Positions 35,771 to 45,430 of a stretch of DNA of 64,000 bases are shown here, in pieces; the stretch's first letter is position 1; every line of letters begins with the position of its first letter. The stretch comes from Enterobacter cancerogenus (GTDB taxonomy: Bacteria; Pseudomonadota; Gammaproteobacteria; Enterobacterales; Enterobacteriaceae). The stretch spans positions 228,683-292,682 of the forward strand of contig JRUP01000006.1 in NCBI GenBank assembly GCA_000773965.1. The letters are read 5' to 3'. The notes under the pieces were generated by a model. The model was not told the origin of the DNA, searched no databases, and saw only the letters and a list, made by a program, of their open reading frames with translations. A program made the translations under genes and the position numbers.

Positions 35771-37846
35771 TTATGGCCTTCTAAACAGCGCCATGCTGCG
35801 GCCTTCCAGTTCGAAATCCTTTTCTTTGGTAATCACCAGCCCTTTTTTAGCGGTATCGGAGGTGGTGAGTTCCAGTACCCAGCCGCCTTCGCCAAATTGT
35901 GGGATGCGGAAGGGCACATTGCCTTCAAACGGATTGAACAGCATCAACACGTCGTGCCAGATGCCCTCTTCAGTTTGCAGATCCGGACGACCAATGTAGA
36001 CGCCAAGTGTGCTGCCCTCATCCCATTGATCTTCCTGCTGGAAGCCGCCGCCAGCGTTAAACCACTTAATATCCATGCCGTCGCGCCAGTTTTCACGGCG
36101 CAGCAACGGCTGTTTCGCTCTCAACGCCAGCAGATGTCGAGTGAATTCGCGTAATGCATCCGCGGACTCCGGCAAGTTTTCCCAATGCAGCCAGGAGATT
36201 TCACTGTCCTGACAATATCCGTTGTTGTTGCCCATTTGGCTGCGGCCAAACTCGTCACCCGCCAGCAGCATCGGCGTGCCGTGTGAGAACAACAGCGTAG
36301 CCAGGAAGTTACGCTTTTGCCGCTCACGCACCGCGTTGATGCCTTCGTCATCGGTCGGGCCTTCCGCGCCGTAATTATAGGAGCGATTATCGTTGTGACC
36401 GTCGTTATTATCTTCACCGTTCGCGTCGTTATGTTTCTCGTTGTACGACACCAAATCGTTAAGCGTGAAGCCATCGTGTGCGGTGAGAAAGTTGATGCTG
36501 GCCCAGGGACGACGGCCGCGTTGATCATAGAGATCGCCTGAGCCGAGCAGACGTGCAGCAAAGTCGGTAGAGACGTTGTCGCCTTTCCAGTATTCACGCA
36601 CCGTATCGCGATATTTATCATTCCATTCTGCCCAGCCTGGTGGGAAGCCCCCAACCTGATAGCCACCGGGGCCGATATCCCAGGGTTCGCCAATCAGTTT
36701 CAATTTCGACAGTACCGGGTCCTGCGTCATGGCATCAAAAAAGCCGCCACGCTGGTCGAAACCTTCCGGTTCGCGCCCGAGAATGGTGCCCAAATCAAAG
36801 CGAAAACCGTCGATATGCATCGATTCCGCCCAGTAGCGCAGAGAATCCATCACCATCTGCAACACGCGTGGATGGGAGGTGTTCACGGTGTTGCCAGTAC
36901 CGGTATCGTTGATGTAGTAGCGATGCTGATCCGGCAAGGTGCGGTAATAGGAGAAGTTATCGATGCCTTTGAACGACAGCGTCGGTCCCAATTCGTTACC
37001 TTCCGCCGTGTGGTTGTAAACCACGTCGAGGATCACTTCGATACCGGCGTCGTGGAAGGCGCGGACCATGTCACGAAAGCCCTGAATGCCACGCGGGCCA
37101 AAGTAGCGCGAGGCCGGGGCAAAAAACGCCAGTGAGTTATAGCCCCAGAAGTTTTTCAGCCCTTTATCAAGCAGATGCTGATCGTCCGGGAACCAGTGCA
37201 CCGGTAGCAACTCAACCGACGTGACACCGAGACTTTTAATGTACTCGACGGTGGCTTTGTTGCTCATGCCATCGTAAGTGCCGCGCATTTCAGGGGGTAC
37301 TGCCGGGTTCAACTGGCTGAAGCCCTTAACGTGTGTCTCATAGATAACGGTCTGTGACCACGGGATAACGGGACGGTTACGGTCCTGCCAGTCAAATTCG
37401 TTGGGATCGATCACCCGGCATTTTGGCGTAAAGGGCCCGCTGTCACGTTCATCGAAAGTCAGGTCTTTATCTTCATGCAGCAGGTCATAGGCAAAATGCG
37501 CATCGTTCCACTGGATATCACCCCGCAGCTCACGAGCATAGGGGTCGAGCAGCAGTTTGTTGGCGTTGAATCGATGGCCGTTTTCCGGTTCAAACGGACC
37601 ATGCACCCGGTAGCCGTAAAGTGCACCGGGCTGCAGACCGGGAATGTAGCCATGCCAGACTTCATGGGTATTTTCCGGCAGATCAAAACGCGCGATTTCG
37701 TGCTGACCGCTCTCATCGTAAAGACACAATTCCACACGCTCGGCGAACGCTGAAAACAGGGCAAAATTGACGCCCTCGCCATCATAATTTGCGCCAAGCG
37801 TTTGACCCGAACCCGCGATAATTTCTAAAGGCTTTGCGTTAGACAT
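35771..37846 (-). CDS. glgX: glycogen debranching enzyme GlgX/TreX
   Basis: A 691-residue GH13 isoamylase-type enzyme that hydrolyses alpha-1,6 branches of glycogen to free maltooligosaccharides. N-terminal CBM48-like domain (GEGVNFALFSAFAERVELCL). Catalytic barrel residues: Asp in MHIDGFRFDLGTIL, Glu in LIGEPWDIGPGGYQ, Asp in LTAHDGFTLNDLVSYN. It closes the treZ-treY-glgX operon, 41 bases after treY, and supplies linear chains for TreY. Length matches the family. Confidence 0.95.
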   Translation of the reverse strand: MSNAKPLEIIAGSGQTLGANYDGEGVNFALFSAFAERVELCLYDESGQHEIARFDLPENTHEVWHGYIPGLQPGALYGYRVHGPFEPENGHRFNANKLLLDPYARELRGDIQWNDAHFAYDLLHEDKDLTFDERDSGPFTPKCRVIDPNEFDWQDRNRPVIPWSQTVIYETHVKGFSQLNPAVPPEMRGTYDGMSNKATVEYIKSLGVTSVELLPVHWFPDDQHLLDKGLKNFWGYNSLAFFAPASRYFGPRGIQGFRDMVRAFHDAGIEVILDVVYNHTAEGNELGPTLSFKGIDNFSYYRTLPDQHRYYINDTGTGNTVNTSHPRVLQMVMDSLRYWAESMHIDGFRFDLGTILGREPEGFDQRGGFFDAMTQDPVLSKLKLIGEPWDIGPGGYQVGGFPPGWAEWNDKYRDTVREYWKGDNVSTDFAARLLGSGDLYDQRGRRPWASINFLTAHDGFTLNDLVSYNEKHNDANGEDNNDGHNDNRSYNYGAEGPTDDEGINAVRERQKRNFLATLLFSHGTPMLLAGDEFGRSQMGNNNGYCQDSEISWLHWENLPESADALREFTRHLLALRAKQPLLRRENWRDGMDIKWFNAGGGFQQEDQWDEGSTLGVYIGRPDLQTEEGIWHDVLMLFNPFEGNVPFRIPQFGEGGWVLELTTSDTAKKGLVITKEKDFELEGRSMALFRRP

Positions 37847-37887
37847 TCATTCCTCTCCATCCCATGAACAGAAATACAGGCTTGTTA

Positions 37888-40383
37888 TTAACTGGCAATC
37901 AGCACCAGTGGCGCGTAAGGCGGTAAGTTATCCAATGAAAGTTGTTCGTTAAGCGCTAAGGTTGCACCACTTAACAGATTGCGATAGTGCCGGTGGGCCA
38001 GTGACTCAGGTAAGGGAATGGACGTTTCAGCCCAGGAAGTGCCCTCCAGCATTAAACGAGGCGCCACAACGATGAGGCTGTTTTCACTGTCCTGTCGCGC
38101 ATAGGCAATCAGGTGCTCTGGATGCGCGCCTGTGGCGTACAACGGTTGATAATCGCCGAAACGGAATAGCTGCGGCTTATCCAGACGCAGGTGTAATAAG
38201 CATGCGATGACCTGCTGTTTGAGTTTGCCGCTGCGCCAGTCGGAGGGCTGAGTGAAATCAGGGCGGCTTCGATCAGCGAGTTGCGCCTCCAGCACGGCGT
38301 AATCGGGCTCGCGGCGGTTATCAGGATCGACGAGGCTGAAATCCAGCGCTTCGCTGCCCTGATAAATATCCGGGACGCCTGGTGCGGTGAGCTTAATCAC
38401 GGTCTGTGACAGGCTATTAACCAGGCCGGCATCAACGAAAGGTTGAATGGCTGTGACGAAGTCCGCCAGGAAAGCTGAATTTTCTGCAGATAGCAGATGT
38501 TTTGCATATTCCAGCACCGCCTGTTCGTAGGTTTCGTCGCCATCCGCCCAGTCAGTACGAAGCTTGGCTTCACGCAGCGCTTTCTCCACAAACGGTAAAA
38601 AGCGTGCCTCAAGGGTACGCAACCCGTCATGGTCATCTGGTCGTAAGGTCGTGGGCCACGCACCGGCCAGCGCCTGATACAGCATCCATTCTACCGCCGG
38701 TTCGGGGGCCGGGCCTTCGTTCAGGGTGAGCACTTTGGATTGATTCAGCTCCCGCCAGCGCGTGACGTTCTCTGCCCAGCGTGCGGGTGCTTCGCTCAGT
38801 GAATAGAGTCGGGCACGGGCATCTTCCCCACGTTTGGTATCGTGCGTTGACGTCGTCGAAAGTGCGTCGGGTTGATGATGCAACCGGGTTTGCATCTGCT
38901 GGTGGAAGTGTTCCACAGAGAAGGGATGCGGCAGCGGCTCAGCGCCGACTTCGTTGATGGCAAGAATGGCGTGATTTCGGAAGAACAGGGTGTCTTCCAC
39001 CGATTTCGCCATCAACGGGCCGGTGAGTTGCTGGAAGCGCGTGCGGAAATCAGCGGCATCCGGTTCACTTTGTTCCGAGACCGCACCGAGTAATATGGCC
39101 TGCAGGAAACTGAGTGCAGCGGGAAACGCACTGAACTTCACCGCTTCCAATACCTGTTGCAGAAGTGCCTCACCCGCCAAAGGCATGCCCGCCGGGCGAC
39201 CATAGGTGCGGTAAACCGGGAAGGCGATCAGCATCTCGCGCAGGGCGACATGCAACTCAGCTTCGCCAAAATTGCGCTGTTCTAAATGTGCCACCCCGGT
39301 CGCTATCGCCAGCAGACGTGAAAATTCACCGGCGAAGTTACGGTCAACCATCAATTCACGGGCGGCGCGCAGACCAGCAGTGACATCATTCCGCTCTTCG
39401 GTGACGGCTTCATAGGCCAGATGCAACGCATCAATCTGGGTATCGTCGATCAACGCATGTGAAAGCGCAGCGATAAACTCATAGCCGGTGGTGCCGGAGA
39501 TCGGCCATTCAGGCGGGATCTGCTCCTCTTCCGCCAGAATCTTCTCCACCGTGATGTAGCAATCCGCACCTGCGGCTTGACGCAAGCGCTGAAGATAACC
39601 CTGCGGATCGGCCAGACCATCAACGTGATCGACACGCAAACCACTGACTGCACCGCTGTGCACCAGCTCCAGAATCAACGCGTGCGAGGCGTTGAACACG
39701 GCTTCATCCTCGACCCGAACGCCAACCAGACCGGTGATTTCAAAGAAGCGTCGGTAAGAGAGATCTTTTCGTGCGTCACGCCAGTTGATCAGCTGCCAGG
39801 GCTGCTGCTGATGTAATTCGGCAATGGCTTCACGATCGTTGATGGCCAGCACCTCATCGGCGCGTCCTTGCCAACTGGCAGGCGTCAGCGGATAGAAGCT
39901 GTCGTAGTAAGCCAGCGCCGGATGGCCAGTTTGCGGATGGGGCTTAATGCTCAATTCGTCGTTTTGCAGCACGCGTTCAAAATCTTCGCCGAGGAATGGC
40001 AACGTCAGGCGACGCGACCAATCGATATCGAAATAGCGCGCATACTGACTGTTTTCGCCATGCTCAATCACATCGTGCCACCAGGCATTTTCCAGTGATG
40101 CCGCCATATGGTTTGGTACGATATCCAGAATTAAACCGAGATTGGCCTGCTGTAACGCCGCCGACAGTCGATTAAAGCCATCACGTCCGCCCAGCGCAGG
40201 ATCGATTTCATTGGCATCAGTGACATCGTAGCCGTGCGTGGAGTCCGTGGTGGCAGTGAAGATAGGTGAGGCGTAAAGATGGCTGATACCGAGCCGCTGT
40301 AAATAAGGCAGCAAAGCGATGGCGCGATCGAAGGTCATGCCGTTGCGGAATTGAAGACGGTAGGTCGCTGAAGGAATCGTCAT
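37888..40383 (-). CDS. treY: maltooligosyl trehalose synthase
   Basis: An 831-residue GH13 enzyme that converts the reducing-end alpha-1,4 bond of maltooligosaccharides to the alpha,alpha-1,1 bond of trehalose. Family segments are IPSATYRLQFRNGMTFDRAI and HLYASPIFTATTDSTHGYDV. The catalytic Asp lies in GLRVDHVDGLADPQGYL and the Glu in CYITVEKILAEEEQIP; the later TAPGVPDIYQGSEALDFSLV is typical. Its ATG overlaps the treZ stop by four bases, so translation is coupled. Confidence 0.96.
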   Translation of the reverse strand: MTIPSATYRLQFRNGMTFDRAIALLPYLQRLGISHLYASPIFTATTDSTHGYDVTDANEIDPALGGRDGFNRLSAALQQANLGLILDIVPNHMAASLENAWWHDVIEHGENSQYARYFDIDWSRRLTLPFLGEDFERVLQNDELSIKPHPQTGHPALAYYDSFYPLTPASWQGRADEVLAINDREAIAELHQQQPWQLINWRDARKDLSYRRFFEITGLVGVRVEDEAVFNASHALILELVHSGAVSGLRVDHVDGLADPQGYLQRLRQAAGADCYITVEKILAEEEQIPPEWPISGTTGYEFIAALSHALIDDTQIDALHLAYEAVTEERNDVTAGLRAARELMVDRNFAGEFSRLLAIATGVAHLEQRNFGEAELHVALREMLIAFPVYRTYGRPAGMPLAGEALLQQVLEAVKFSAFPAALSFLQAILLGAVSEQSEPDAADFRTRFQQLTGPLMAKSVEDTLFFRNHAILAINEVGAEPLPHPFSVEHFHQQMQTRLHHQPDALSTTSTHDTKRGEDARARLYSLSEAPARWAENVTRWRELNQSKVLTLNEGPAPEPAVEWMLYQALAGAWPTTLRPDDHDGLRTLEARFLPFVEKALREAKLRTDWADGDETYEQAVLEYAKHLLSAENSAFLADFVTAIQPFVDAGLVNSLSQTVIKLTAPGVPDIYQGSEALDFSLVDPDNRREPDYAVLEAQLADRSRPDFTQPSDWRSGKLKQQVIACLLHLRLDKPQLFRFGDYQPLYATGAHPEHLIAYARQDSENSLIVVAPRLMLEGTSWAETSIPLPESLAHRHYRNLLSGATLALNEQLSLDNLPPYAPLVLIAS

Positions 40384-42164
40384 GCTTTTTCTCCCTGTGC
40401 CAGACGTACCACTATGGCATGTTGCGGCAACACATCGTTCTCCTGCGGCCAGGCAAAAAGGGTTTTGCCTGCCATGGTGGGTAAGGGCTGCGCCTGCTTA
40501 CTGATATTCAGCGCCAATGAGAGTTCGCCCTGCGGGAACTGCCAACTCACCGCGACAAAACCTTTGGCCGTTTTCAGCACTTTGCCACTGTGACCGCCCG
40601 CCGTGGCGAGCAGCGGCACAATGTGGCGCTGACGCAATGCCAGCAATTGCTGAGTGAACGCCAGCCAGGCTTTGCCTTTCTCACTCTCCAGCTTGCTCCA
40701 GTCGAGTTTCGAGCGGTTAAAGGTCTCTTCCGCGTTGGGATCGGGCACGCTGTCGTCATGCCCCGCATGGCCGGTAAACTCGCGGGCGCGTCCTTCACGT
40801 ACCGCTTTAGCCAAATCGCCATGAAAATCGGTGAAGAACAGGAACGGGTTGGTTTCGCCATACTCCTCGCCCATAAACAGCAGCGGGATATGTGGTGACA
40901 GTAACAGCGTGGCCAGCAGCACTTTGGTGCGGTCGGTGCCTGCCAGCGTGATTAAGCGGTCACCCTGCGCACGATTGCCGACCTGATCGTGGTTCTGGAT
41001 GAAGTCGACGAAGGCAACCGGAGGCTGTGCCGCACTGGGTACGCCGCGCCGTTGACCACTCTGCGGTGAGATTTCTCCCTGATAGGCAAAACCTTCCGTC
41101 AAAATGCGCGCGATCTGCTTTTCAGGTACGTCGGCGAAATCCTGGTAGTAGGCATGGGTTTCACCGGTGGCAAACACATGAATGGCATTGTGGAAATCGT
41201 CATTCCATTCACCGGTGAACAGCGGTGCATGGCCCTGCTTGTCGCGTGGATGCAGGAAGGTGACATTTCGTGAATCTTCAGTGGTGAGGTGGATAGGGCG
41301 GTCCGTTATCTCACTACGAATACGTTCAGCAATCTCAATCAACGCATGTTTGCTGGAGGTATCTTCGATTTGATCGATGGCATCAAAGCGCAGGCCATCG
41401 AGGTGATATTCCTGCAACCAGTACAGTGGCGCTTCCACGATGTAACGACGTGCGGCATCAACATCATAAGCGATGCCTGCGCCCCAGGGTGTCATGCGCT
41501 CTTTGTGGAAGAAATGAGGGGCCAGCAGCGGCAGATAGTTACCTTCCGGGCCAAAGTGATTGAGCACAATATCGAGCACCACCGACAGGCCGTGTCCATG
41601 TGCAGCATCCACGAAGGCTTTGAAATCATCCGGCGAGCCGTAAGCGGAGTGCGGTGCGTACAGCAATACGCCGTCATAGCCCCAACCGCGATTGCCCCCA
41701 AACTGCGATACCGGCAGCACCTCAATCATGGTAATGCCAAGTGCTTTTAAATAGGGCAAGCGGGTAATCGCGGCCTGGAAAGTGCCTTCGGGGGTAAAGG
41801 TGCCTATATGCAGTTCATACACCACCGTTTCTTGCCAGGCGTGTCCGCGCCATTCGGTGTGCTGCCATACATAATGATGAGGATCGACGACCACGGAAGG
41901 GCCATTGACCCCGGATTGTTGCGCGCGAGCGGCGGGATCGGGCACCACCGTGCCATCCGCCAGTACAAAGTTGTAAGTCGCACCAGGTTGTATGCCGCCC
42001 AGTTGCCGTTGATACCAGCCATCGTCCGAGGCTGACATAAGGTGATCGCCATCGGCGAGACGCAAGGTAATCTGTTGCTGACCCGGTGCCCACAAGCAGA
42101 ATAGCACGCTGCCATCCGCCTGAATCTCAGCTCCCCAGGATTTCTTAAATGATCTGAATTCCAT
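40380..42164 (-). CDS. treZ: maltooligosyl trehalose trehalohydrolase
   Basis: A 594-residue GH13 enzyme that releases trehalose from the product of TreY. It has an N-terminal CBM48-like domain (AEIQADGSVLFCLWAPGQQQ), then the barrel with HIGTFTPEGTFQAAITRLPY, the catalytic Asp in LDGLRFDAIDQIED, the Glu in LTTEDSRN and FIQNHDQVGNRAQGDR. First gene of treZ-treY-glgX. The route makes trehalose, an osmolyte and desiccation protectant, from glycogen-like glucan without consuming UDP-glucose. Confidence 0.96.
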   Translation of the reverse strand: MEFRSFKKSWGAEIQADGSVLFCLWAPGQQQITLRLADGDHLMSASDDGWYQRQLGGIQPGATYNFVLADGTVVPDPAARAQQSGVNGPSVVVDPHHYVWQHTEWRGHAWQETVVYELHIGTFTPEGTFQAAITRLPYLKALGITMIEVLPVSQFGGNRGWGYDGVLLYAPHSAYGSPDDFKAFVDAAHGHGLSVVLDIVLNHFGPEGNYLPLLAPHFFHKERMTPWGAGIAYDVDAARRYIVEAPLYWLQEYHLDGLRFDAIDQIEDTSSKHALIEIAERIRSEITDRPIHLTTEDSRNVTFLHPRDKQGHAPLFTGEWNDDFHNAIHVFATGETHAYYQDFADVPEKQIARILTEGFAYQGEISPQSGQRRGVPSAAQPPVAFVDFIQNHDQVGNRAQGDRLITLAGTDRTKVLLATLLLSPHIPLLFMGEEYGETNPFLFFTDFHGDLAKAVREGRAREFTGHAGHDDSVPDPNAEETFNRSKLDWSKLESEKGKAWLAFTQQLLALRQRHIVPLLATAGGHSGKVLKTAKGFVAVSWQFPQGELSLALNISKQAQPLPTMAGKTLFAWPQENDVLPQHAIVVRLAQGEKA

Positions 42165-42406
42165 TCAATTGCCTCGTTTAACCCTCGCAAGGGCAATGGA
42201 CGACATCAAGCGGTACACGTTCCGTTTAAAGATGCTGGCTGAGTACGATTTACAGTGGGACGACGCGAAAGACTGAGAACAGATCATAGTCGATATTTTG
42301 CGCTTTTCTGGCGCGAACAGATGGGTTTAGGAAATTATCGACGCCTTACGCTTCGCTAATCAGGGAGGTGAATAGAAGAAAGGCGACCTGATGGTCGCCC
42401 CGAAGA

Positions 42407-43846
42407 TTATGCAGGTTTGTGTTGCTGGACCTTGCGGCCGCGCTGCTTACGTAATTTATCAATCAGCTTATGCGCCTCCGCTTTGGTGGCAACAGCAGGT
42501 GAAGAGCCTTTCAGCGGTTTACGCGCGGTTTCACTCAACGTTAGCACGGTAATCAAGCCGACAATCCCGGCGCCCATCATGTAATAAGCGGGCATCATCG
42601 CATTGTGCGTGGTATCCACCAGCCATGCAGTGATTAACGGCGTAGTGCCGCCAAACAGTGACACGGAGAGGTTAAAGCCAATCGCTAATGCACTGTAGCG
42701 AATATCGGTGACAAACAGGGCCGGTAACGTGGCGGGCATGGTGCCGCTAAAGCAGGTATGCAATAAACCTAATACCGCCAGACCGGCAAATACCAACATC
42801 ATATTGCCAGAACCAATCAGCATATAGCTGGGAATAGCCAGCACGATTAAGCCTAATGCACCCAATCCAATCACCGGTTTGCGGCCCATACGGTCGGTCA
42901 AATGTCCCCACATCAACGTCAATGGCATCATAATAAACATGATAACCATCACTAACATGAGCCCGGATAATTCACTCATGCCTAACACACCGGTTAAATA
43001 ACTGGGCATATAGGCTGTTAACATATAATTGGATACGTTAAATAACAGTACCAGGCCAATACATTTCAACAGCGGTTTACTCTGTACACGCAGCATCTGC
43101 AGCAAGGTCAGTTGAGGCTTATTGTGCTCAAGCTCTTCGCGCTTATCCATGTGCTCTTTAAATGCCGGCGTCTCTTCCAGTTTCAAGCGAATATAGAGAC
43201 CGAATAATCCCAGAGGTGCGGCCAGGAAAAAGGGAATACGCCAGCCCCAGTTCATCATGGCTTGATGCGGTAATATTGCAATCATGCCGGTGACCAGACT
43301 GGCACCGAGCAGATAACCCGCCAGTGTGCCGAATTCCAGGAAGCTGCCCATAAAGCCACGGCGCTTATCGGTGGAGTATTCCGCGATAAAGGTCGCTGCG
43401 CCACCGTATTCGCCGCCGGTGGAGAAACCCTGCACCAGACGTGCCACCAGCAACAGGATCGGTGCCGCAATGCCAATACTGGCATAACTGGGAATCAGGC
43501 CAATGCAGAAGGTGCCAATCGACATCATGATCATGGTGAAGGCGAGCACTTTCTGCCGCCCAAAGCGATCACCTAACGGACCAAAGACCATTCCCCCGAT
43601 CGGACGAACTAAAAACGCGGCGGCAAAGGTGCCGAAAGAGGCGATTAATTGCGCGGTATTACTGGCACCAGGAAAAAAGACCTGGCCAATAATCACGGCA
43701 AGATAGCTATATACGCCAAAATCAAACCATTCCATGGTGTTGCCTAATGCAGCAGCACTCACAGCGCGTTTTAATAATTTGTTATCGATGACCGTAATAT
43801 CATCAACGGTTAAGTCAGATTGTTTAGAAATCGTTCCGGTGCTCAT
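42407..43846 (-). CDS. proP: ProP-type MFS osmolyte transporter
   Basis: A 479-residue metabolite:H+ symporter family protein with 12 spans. It follows E. coli ProP closely: AALGNTMEWFDFGVYSYLAV, FLVRPIGGMVFGPLGDRFGR, FCIGLIPSYASIGIAAPILL, ARLVQGFSTGGEYGGAATF, ETARKPLKGSSPA. ProP imports proline, glycine betaine and ectoine under osmotic upshift. The C-terminus ends KLIDKLRKQRGRKVQQHKPA and lacks the long antiparallel coiled coil that tunes osmosensing in E. coli. Next to the trehalose operon it completes an osmoprotection block. Confidence 0.88.
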   Translation of the reverse strand: MSTGTISKQSDLTVDDITVIDNKLLKRAVSAAALGNTMEWFDFGVYSYLAVIIGQVFFPGASNTAQLIASFGTFAAAFLVRPIGGMVFGPLGDRFGRQKVLAFTMIMMSIGTFCIGLIPSYASIGIAAPILLLVARLVQGFSTGGEYGGAATFIAEYSTDKRRGFMGSFLEFGTLAGYLLGASLVTGMIAILPHQAMMNWGWRIPFFLAAPLGLFGLYIRLKLEETPAFKEHMDKREELEHNKPQLTLLQMLRVQSKPLLKCIGLVLLFNVSNYMLTAYMPSYLTGVLGMSELSGLMLVMVIMFIMMPLTLMWGHLTDRMGRKPVIGLGALGLIVLAIPSYMLIGSGNMMLVFAGLAVLGLLHTCFSGTMPATLPALFVTDIRYSALAIGFNLSVSLFGGTTPLITAWLVDTTHNAMMPAYYMMGAGIVGLITVLTLSETARKPLKGSSPAVATKAEAHKLIDKLRKQRGRKVQQHKPA

Positions 43847-43859
43847 AAACCTCCATGAG

Positions 43860-44180
43860 TAAAATTAGAGCGATCTTATAGCTTTCGCAGCCGAACAATT
43901 CACCTATGGAAATGAAAGCTATAAGAGGCTGAAAGGCGGACACCTTAGGTAATCTTTTTAAGATGTGCAAGTTTGTGACATATATCCTTGCATTAAAGCG
44001 TAGCGATGAAGGTATATTCTGTCAAAGTGCTCTCAAGGTGAAGTAATTGATTGTGTCGTGGTGTAGGGGGTGGGTTTTATTCTGCGCTATATTATGCGGT
44101 GACACTGTACTAGTGAGTTAATTATGCTGCAGTCATTCACGCCGCATAAGATTCAGCGGCACAAGGCGGGTGTAGGAAAA
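43860..44180. other. intergenic region upstream of proP
   Basis: About 320 bases with the proP promoter region; no reading frame or striking repeat seen. Confidence 0.4.
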
Positions 44181-44423
44181 TCATTTGAACAGCGCATTCA
44201 CGATGGAGGTAAATACTGAGCCTGTAACGAAAGCATGATGAGTAATATTGTCTTGATTTTGGACATCCGCTAACCGCTTTAACGCCGCTTCTGGCGTCGC
44301 TGCTTCAACCTCTTCATCTAACTTTTTATAGCCTTGTGAAATGAGTAAGACGGCGCTCTCGACATCTGTTCTTTCGACAGTAGCAACGACCTGATCTTTT
44401 TTATAGAAGATGTAATCTGGCAT
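44181..44423 (-). CDS. 80-residue hypothetical protein
   Basis: Small soluble protein beginning MPDYIFYKKDQVVATVERTD and continuing VESAVLLISQGYKKLDEEVE, AATPEAALKRLADVQNQ, ending SVFTSIVNALFK. The alternation of short strands and helices suggests a compact alpha/beta fold; no signal peptide. The ATG at 44423 follows GGGAATTTGACC; a TTG two codons earlier is possible. I do not recognise the family. Confidence 0.6.
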   Translation of the reverse strand: MPDYIFYKKDQVVATVERTDVESAVLLISQGYKKLDEEVEAATPEAALKRLADVQNQDNITHHAFVTGSVFTSIVNALFK

Positions 44424-44622
44424 GGTCAAATTCCCGTGGAAACATGCAAGTGCTTCAATTTTACGCTTGATGTCGACTACTTTAGCAAACCCTGGATGAT
44501 TGAGCTAAGGCGGATAATGTAGTTGCGGTTGCGATCAATAATTCTCTGTCCGTTTCCAGCGAGCAAGGATGGGTTCGATAACGTTTACTGCTGATGAACC
44601 CATGTTATTAGCAGGAGGCAGT

Positions 44623-45096
44623 ATGCATTACATTATTAGCGGATTGAATAGCAGCGATTTTGCACATTTATACGGAAAAGATGATGAGTATCTGGCACAG
44701 TACAACGCACGCCGAGTGTTAGCCAGCCAAGCCTCGGCTTTGCCAGACCGCATTGGCTTGAAGGATGTTCCACCAGGAGATAATGCGATCTTGCTTAATC
44801 ACACCTATCAACCCGCGCAATCGCCATACCAGGGGAAGCACGCAATCTTCATTCATGAAGGTTGTATGCAGTCCGGCATCTTCTACAGCGAGATCCCGGA
44901 ATACCTCGCTAAGCGTCAACTCTCACTGCGAGCCTTCAATCTTGAGCACTGCATTATTGCGGCAGAGCTGGCGACGGGTGATGAAGTGGAGCAAACCGTT
45001 TTACATCTGCTACAGCGGCCTGAAAACGTGTATATCCACGCCCATAGTGCGCGATTTGGCTGCTATTTGGCGGCAATCCACAAGCACCAAGGCTAA
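44623..45096 (+). CDS. DUF1203 family protein
   Basis: A 157-residue cytosolic protein. Signature stretches: MHYIISGLNSSDFAHLYGKD, LPDRIGLKDVPPGDNAILLN, HTYQPAQSPYQGKHAIFIHE and, near the end, YIHAHSARFGCYLAAIHKHQ. The family has no known function. The ATG at 44623 is supported by AGGAGG seven bases upstream, which outweighs an in-frame GTG-like extension. A terminator follows about 100 bases later. Confidence 0.82.
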   Translation: MHYIISGLNSSDFAHLYGKDDEYLAQYNARRVLASQASALPDRIGLKDVPPGDNAILLNHTYQPAQSPYQGKHAIFIHEGCMQSGIFYSEIPEYLAKRQLSLRAFNLEHCIIAAELATGDEVEQTVLHLLQRPENVYIHAHSARFGCYLAAIHKHQG

Positions 45097-45200
45097 CTCT
45101 GCCTTTCACGGCCTGCACCAAAGCCATAGCGCTGACGCTGGTGCGCTGGTGTGGTGTAGCCGAAAGCCAATAGTATTTTCCGCCCGTCTCCGCATTAATG

Positions 45201-45239
45201 ACCTGCTTAGCATCCTAAGGGAGCGAAGCAGGTTTTTTC
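45201..45239 (+). terminator. rho-independent terminator
   Basis: ACCTGCTT/AAGCAGGT arms followed by TTTTTTCG on the plus strand, about 100 bases beyond the DUF1203 stop. Confidence 0.7.
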
Positions 45240-45291
45240 GTTTTAAAGACCTGTCTTCGATCACAATTCAATCTACAGTCACTGGCGATTT

Positions 45292-45319
45292 TGTGATTGG
45301 CTCCGCATCCCCAATCACA
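45292..45319. repeat. inverted repeat TGTGATTGG/CCAATCACA
   Basis: Nine-base perfect arms separated by ten bases, 30 bases before the promoter of the IclR-controlled transporter gene. A possible activator site (TGTGA/TCACA halves resemble a stretched CRP-like half-site pair, but the spacing is wrong). Confidence 0.5.
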
Positions 45320-45349
45320 GGACAGTTTGCTTCGCAGCGTTTCTGATAG

Positions 45350-45388
45350 TTTATATTGTACAACCTGGTTTTACAGAATAAAACAAAG
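45350..45388 (+). promoter_or_regulatory. IclR-type operator at the first MFS promoter
   Basis: TTTATATTGTACA, five bases, then GTTTTACAGAATAAAACAAAG. The palindrome GTTTTA-N5-TAAAAC (45368-45384) and the whole 39-base layout recur at 47686-47724 before the aldolase operon. TATATT may be the -10, placing the palindrome at or after the transcription start. Confidence 0.8.
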
Positions 45389-45430
45389 CATCTTCTCCTG
45401 ATAACCATAATCAGACCCTGCGAGGAAAGA

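Larger units (their letters stand above)
45097..45347. other. intergenic region with terminator and inverted repeat
   Basis: Contains the terminator at 45201-45239 and the inverted repeat at 45292-45319; no gene seen. Confidence 0.5.

Noticed and set aside
36121-36693. 190-codon minus-strand frame within glgX
   Set aside because: Shifted frame of glgX, low-complexity threonine/isoleucine composition.
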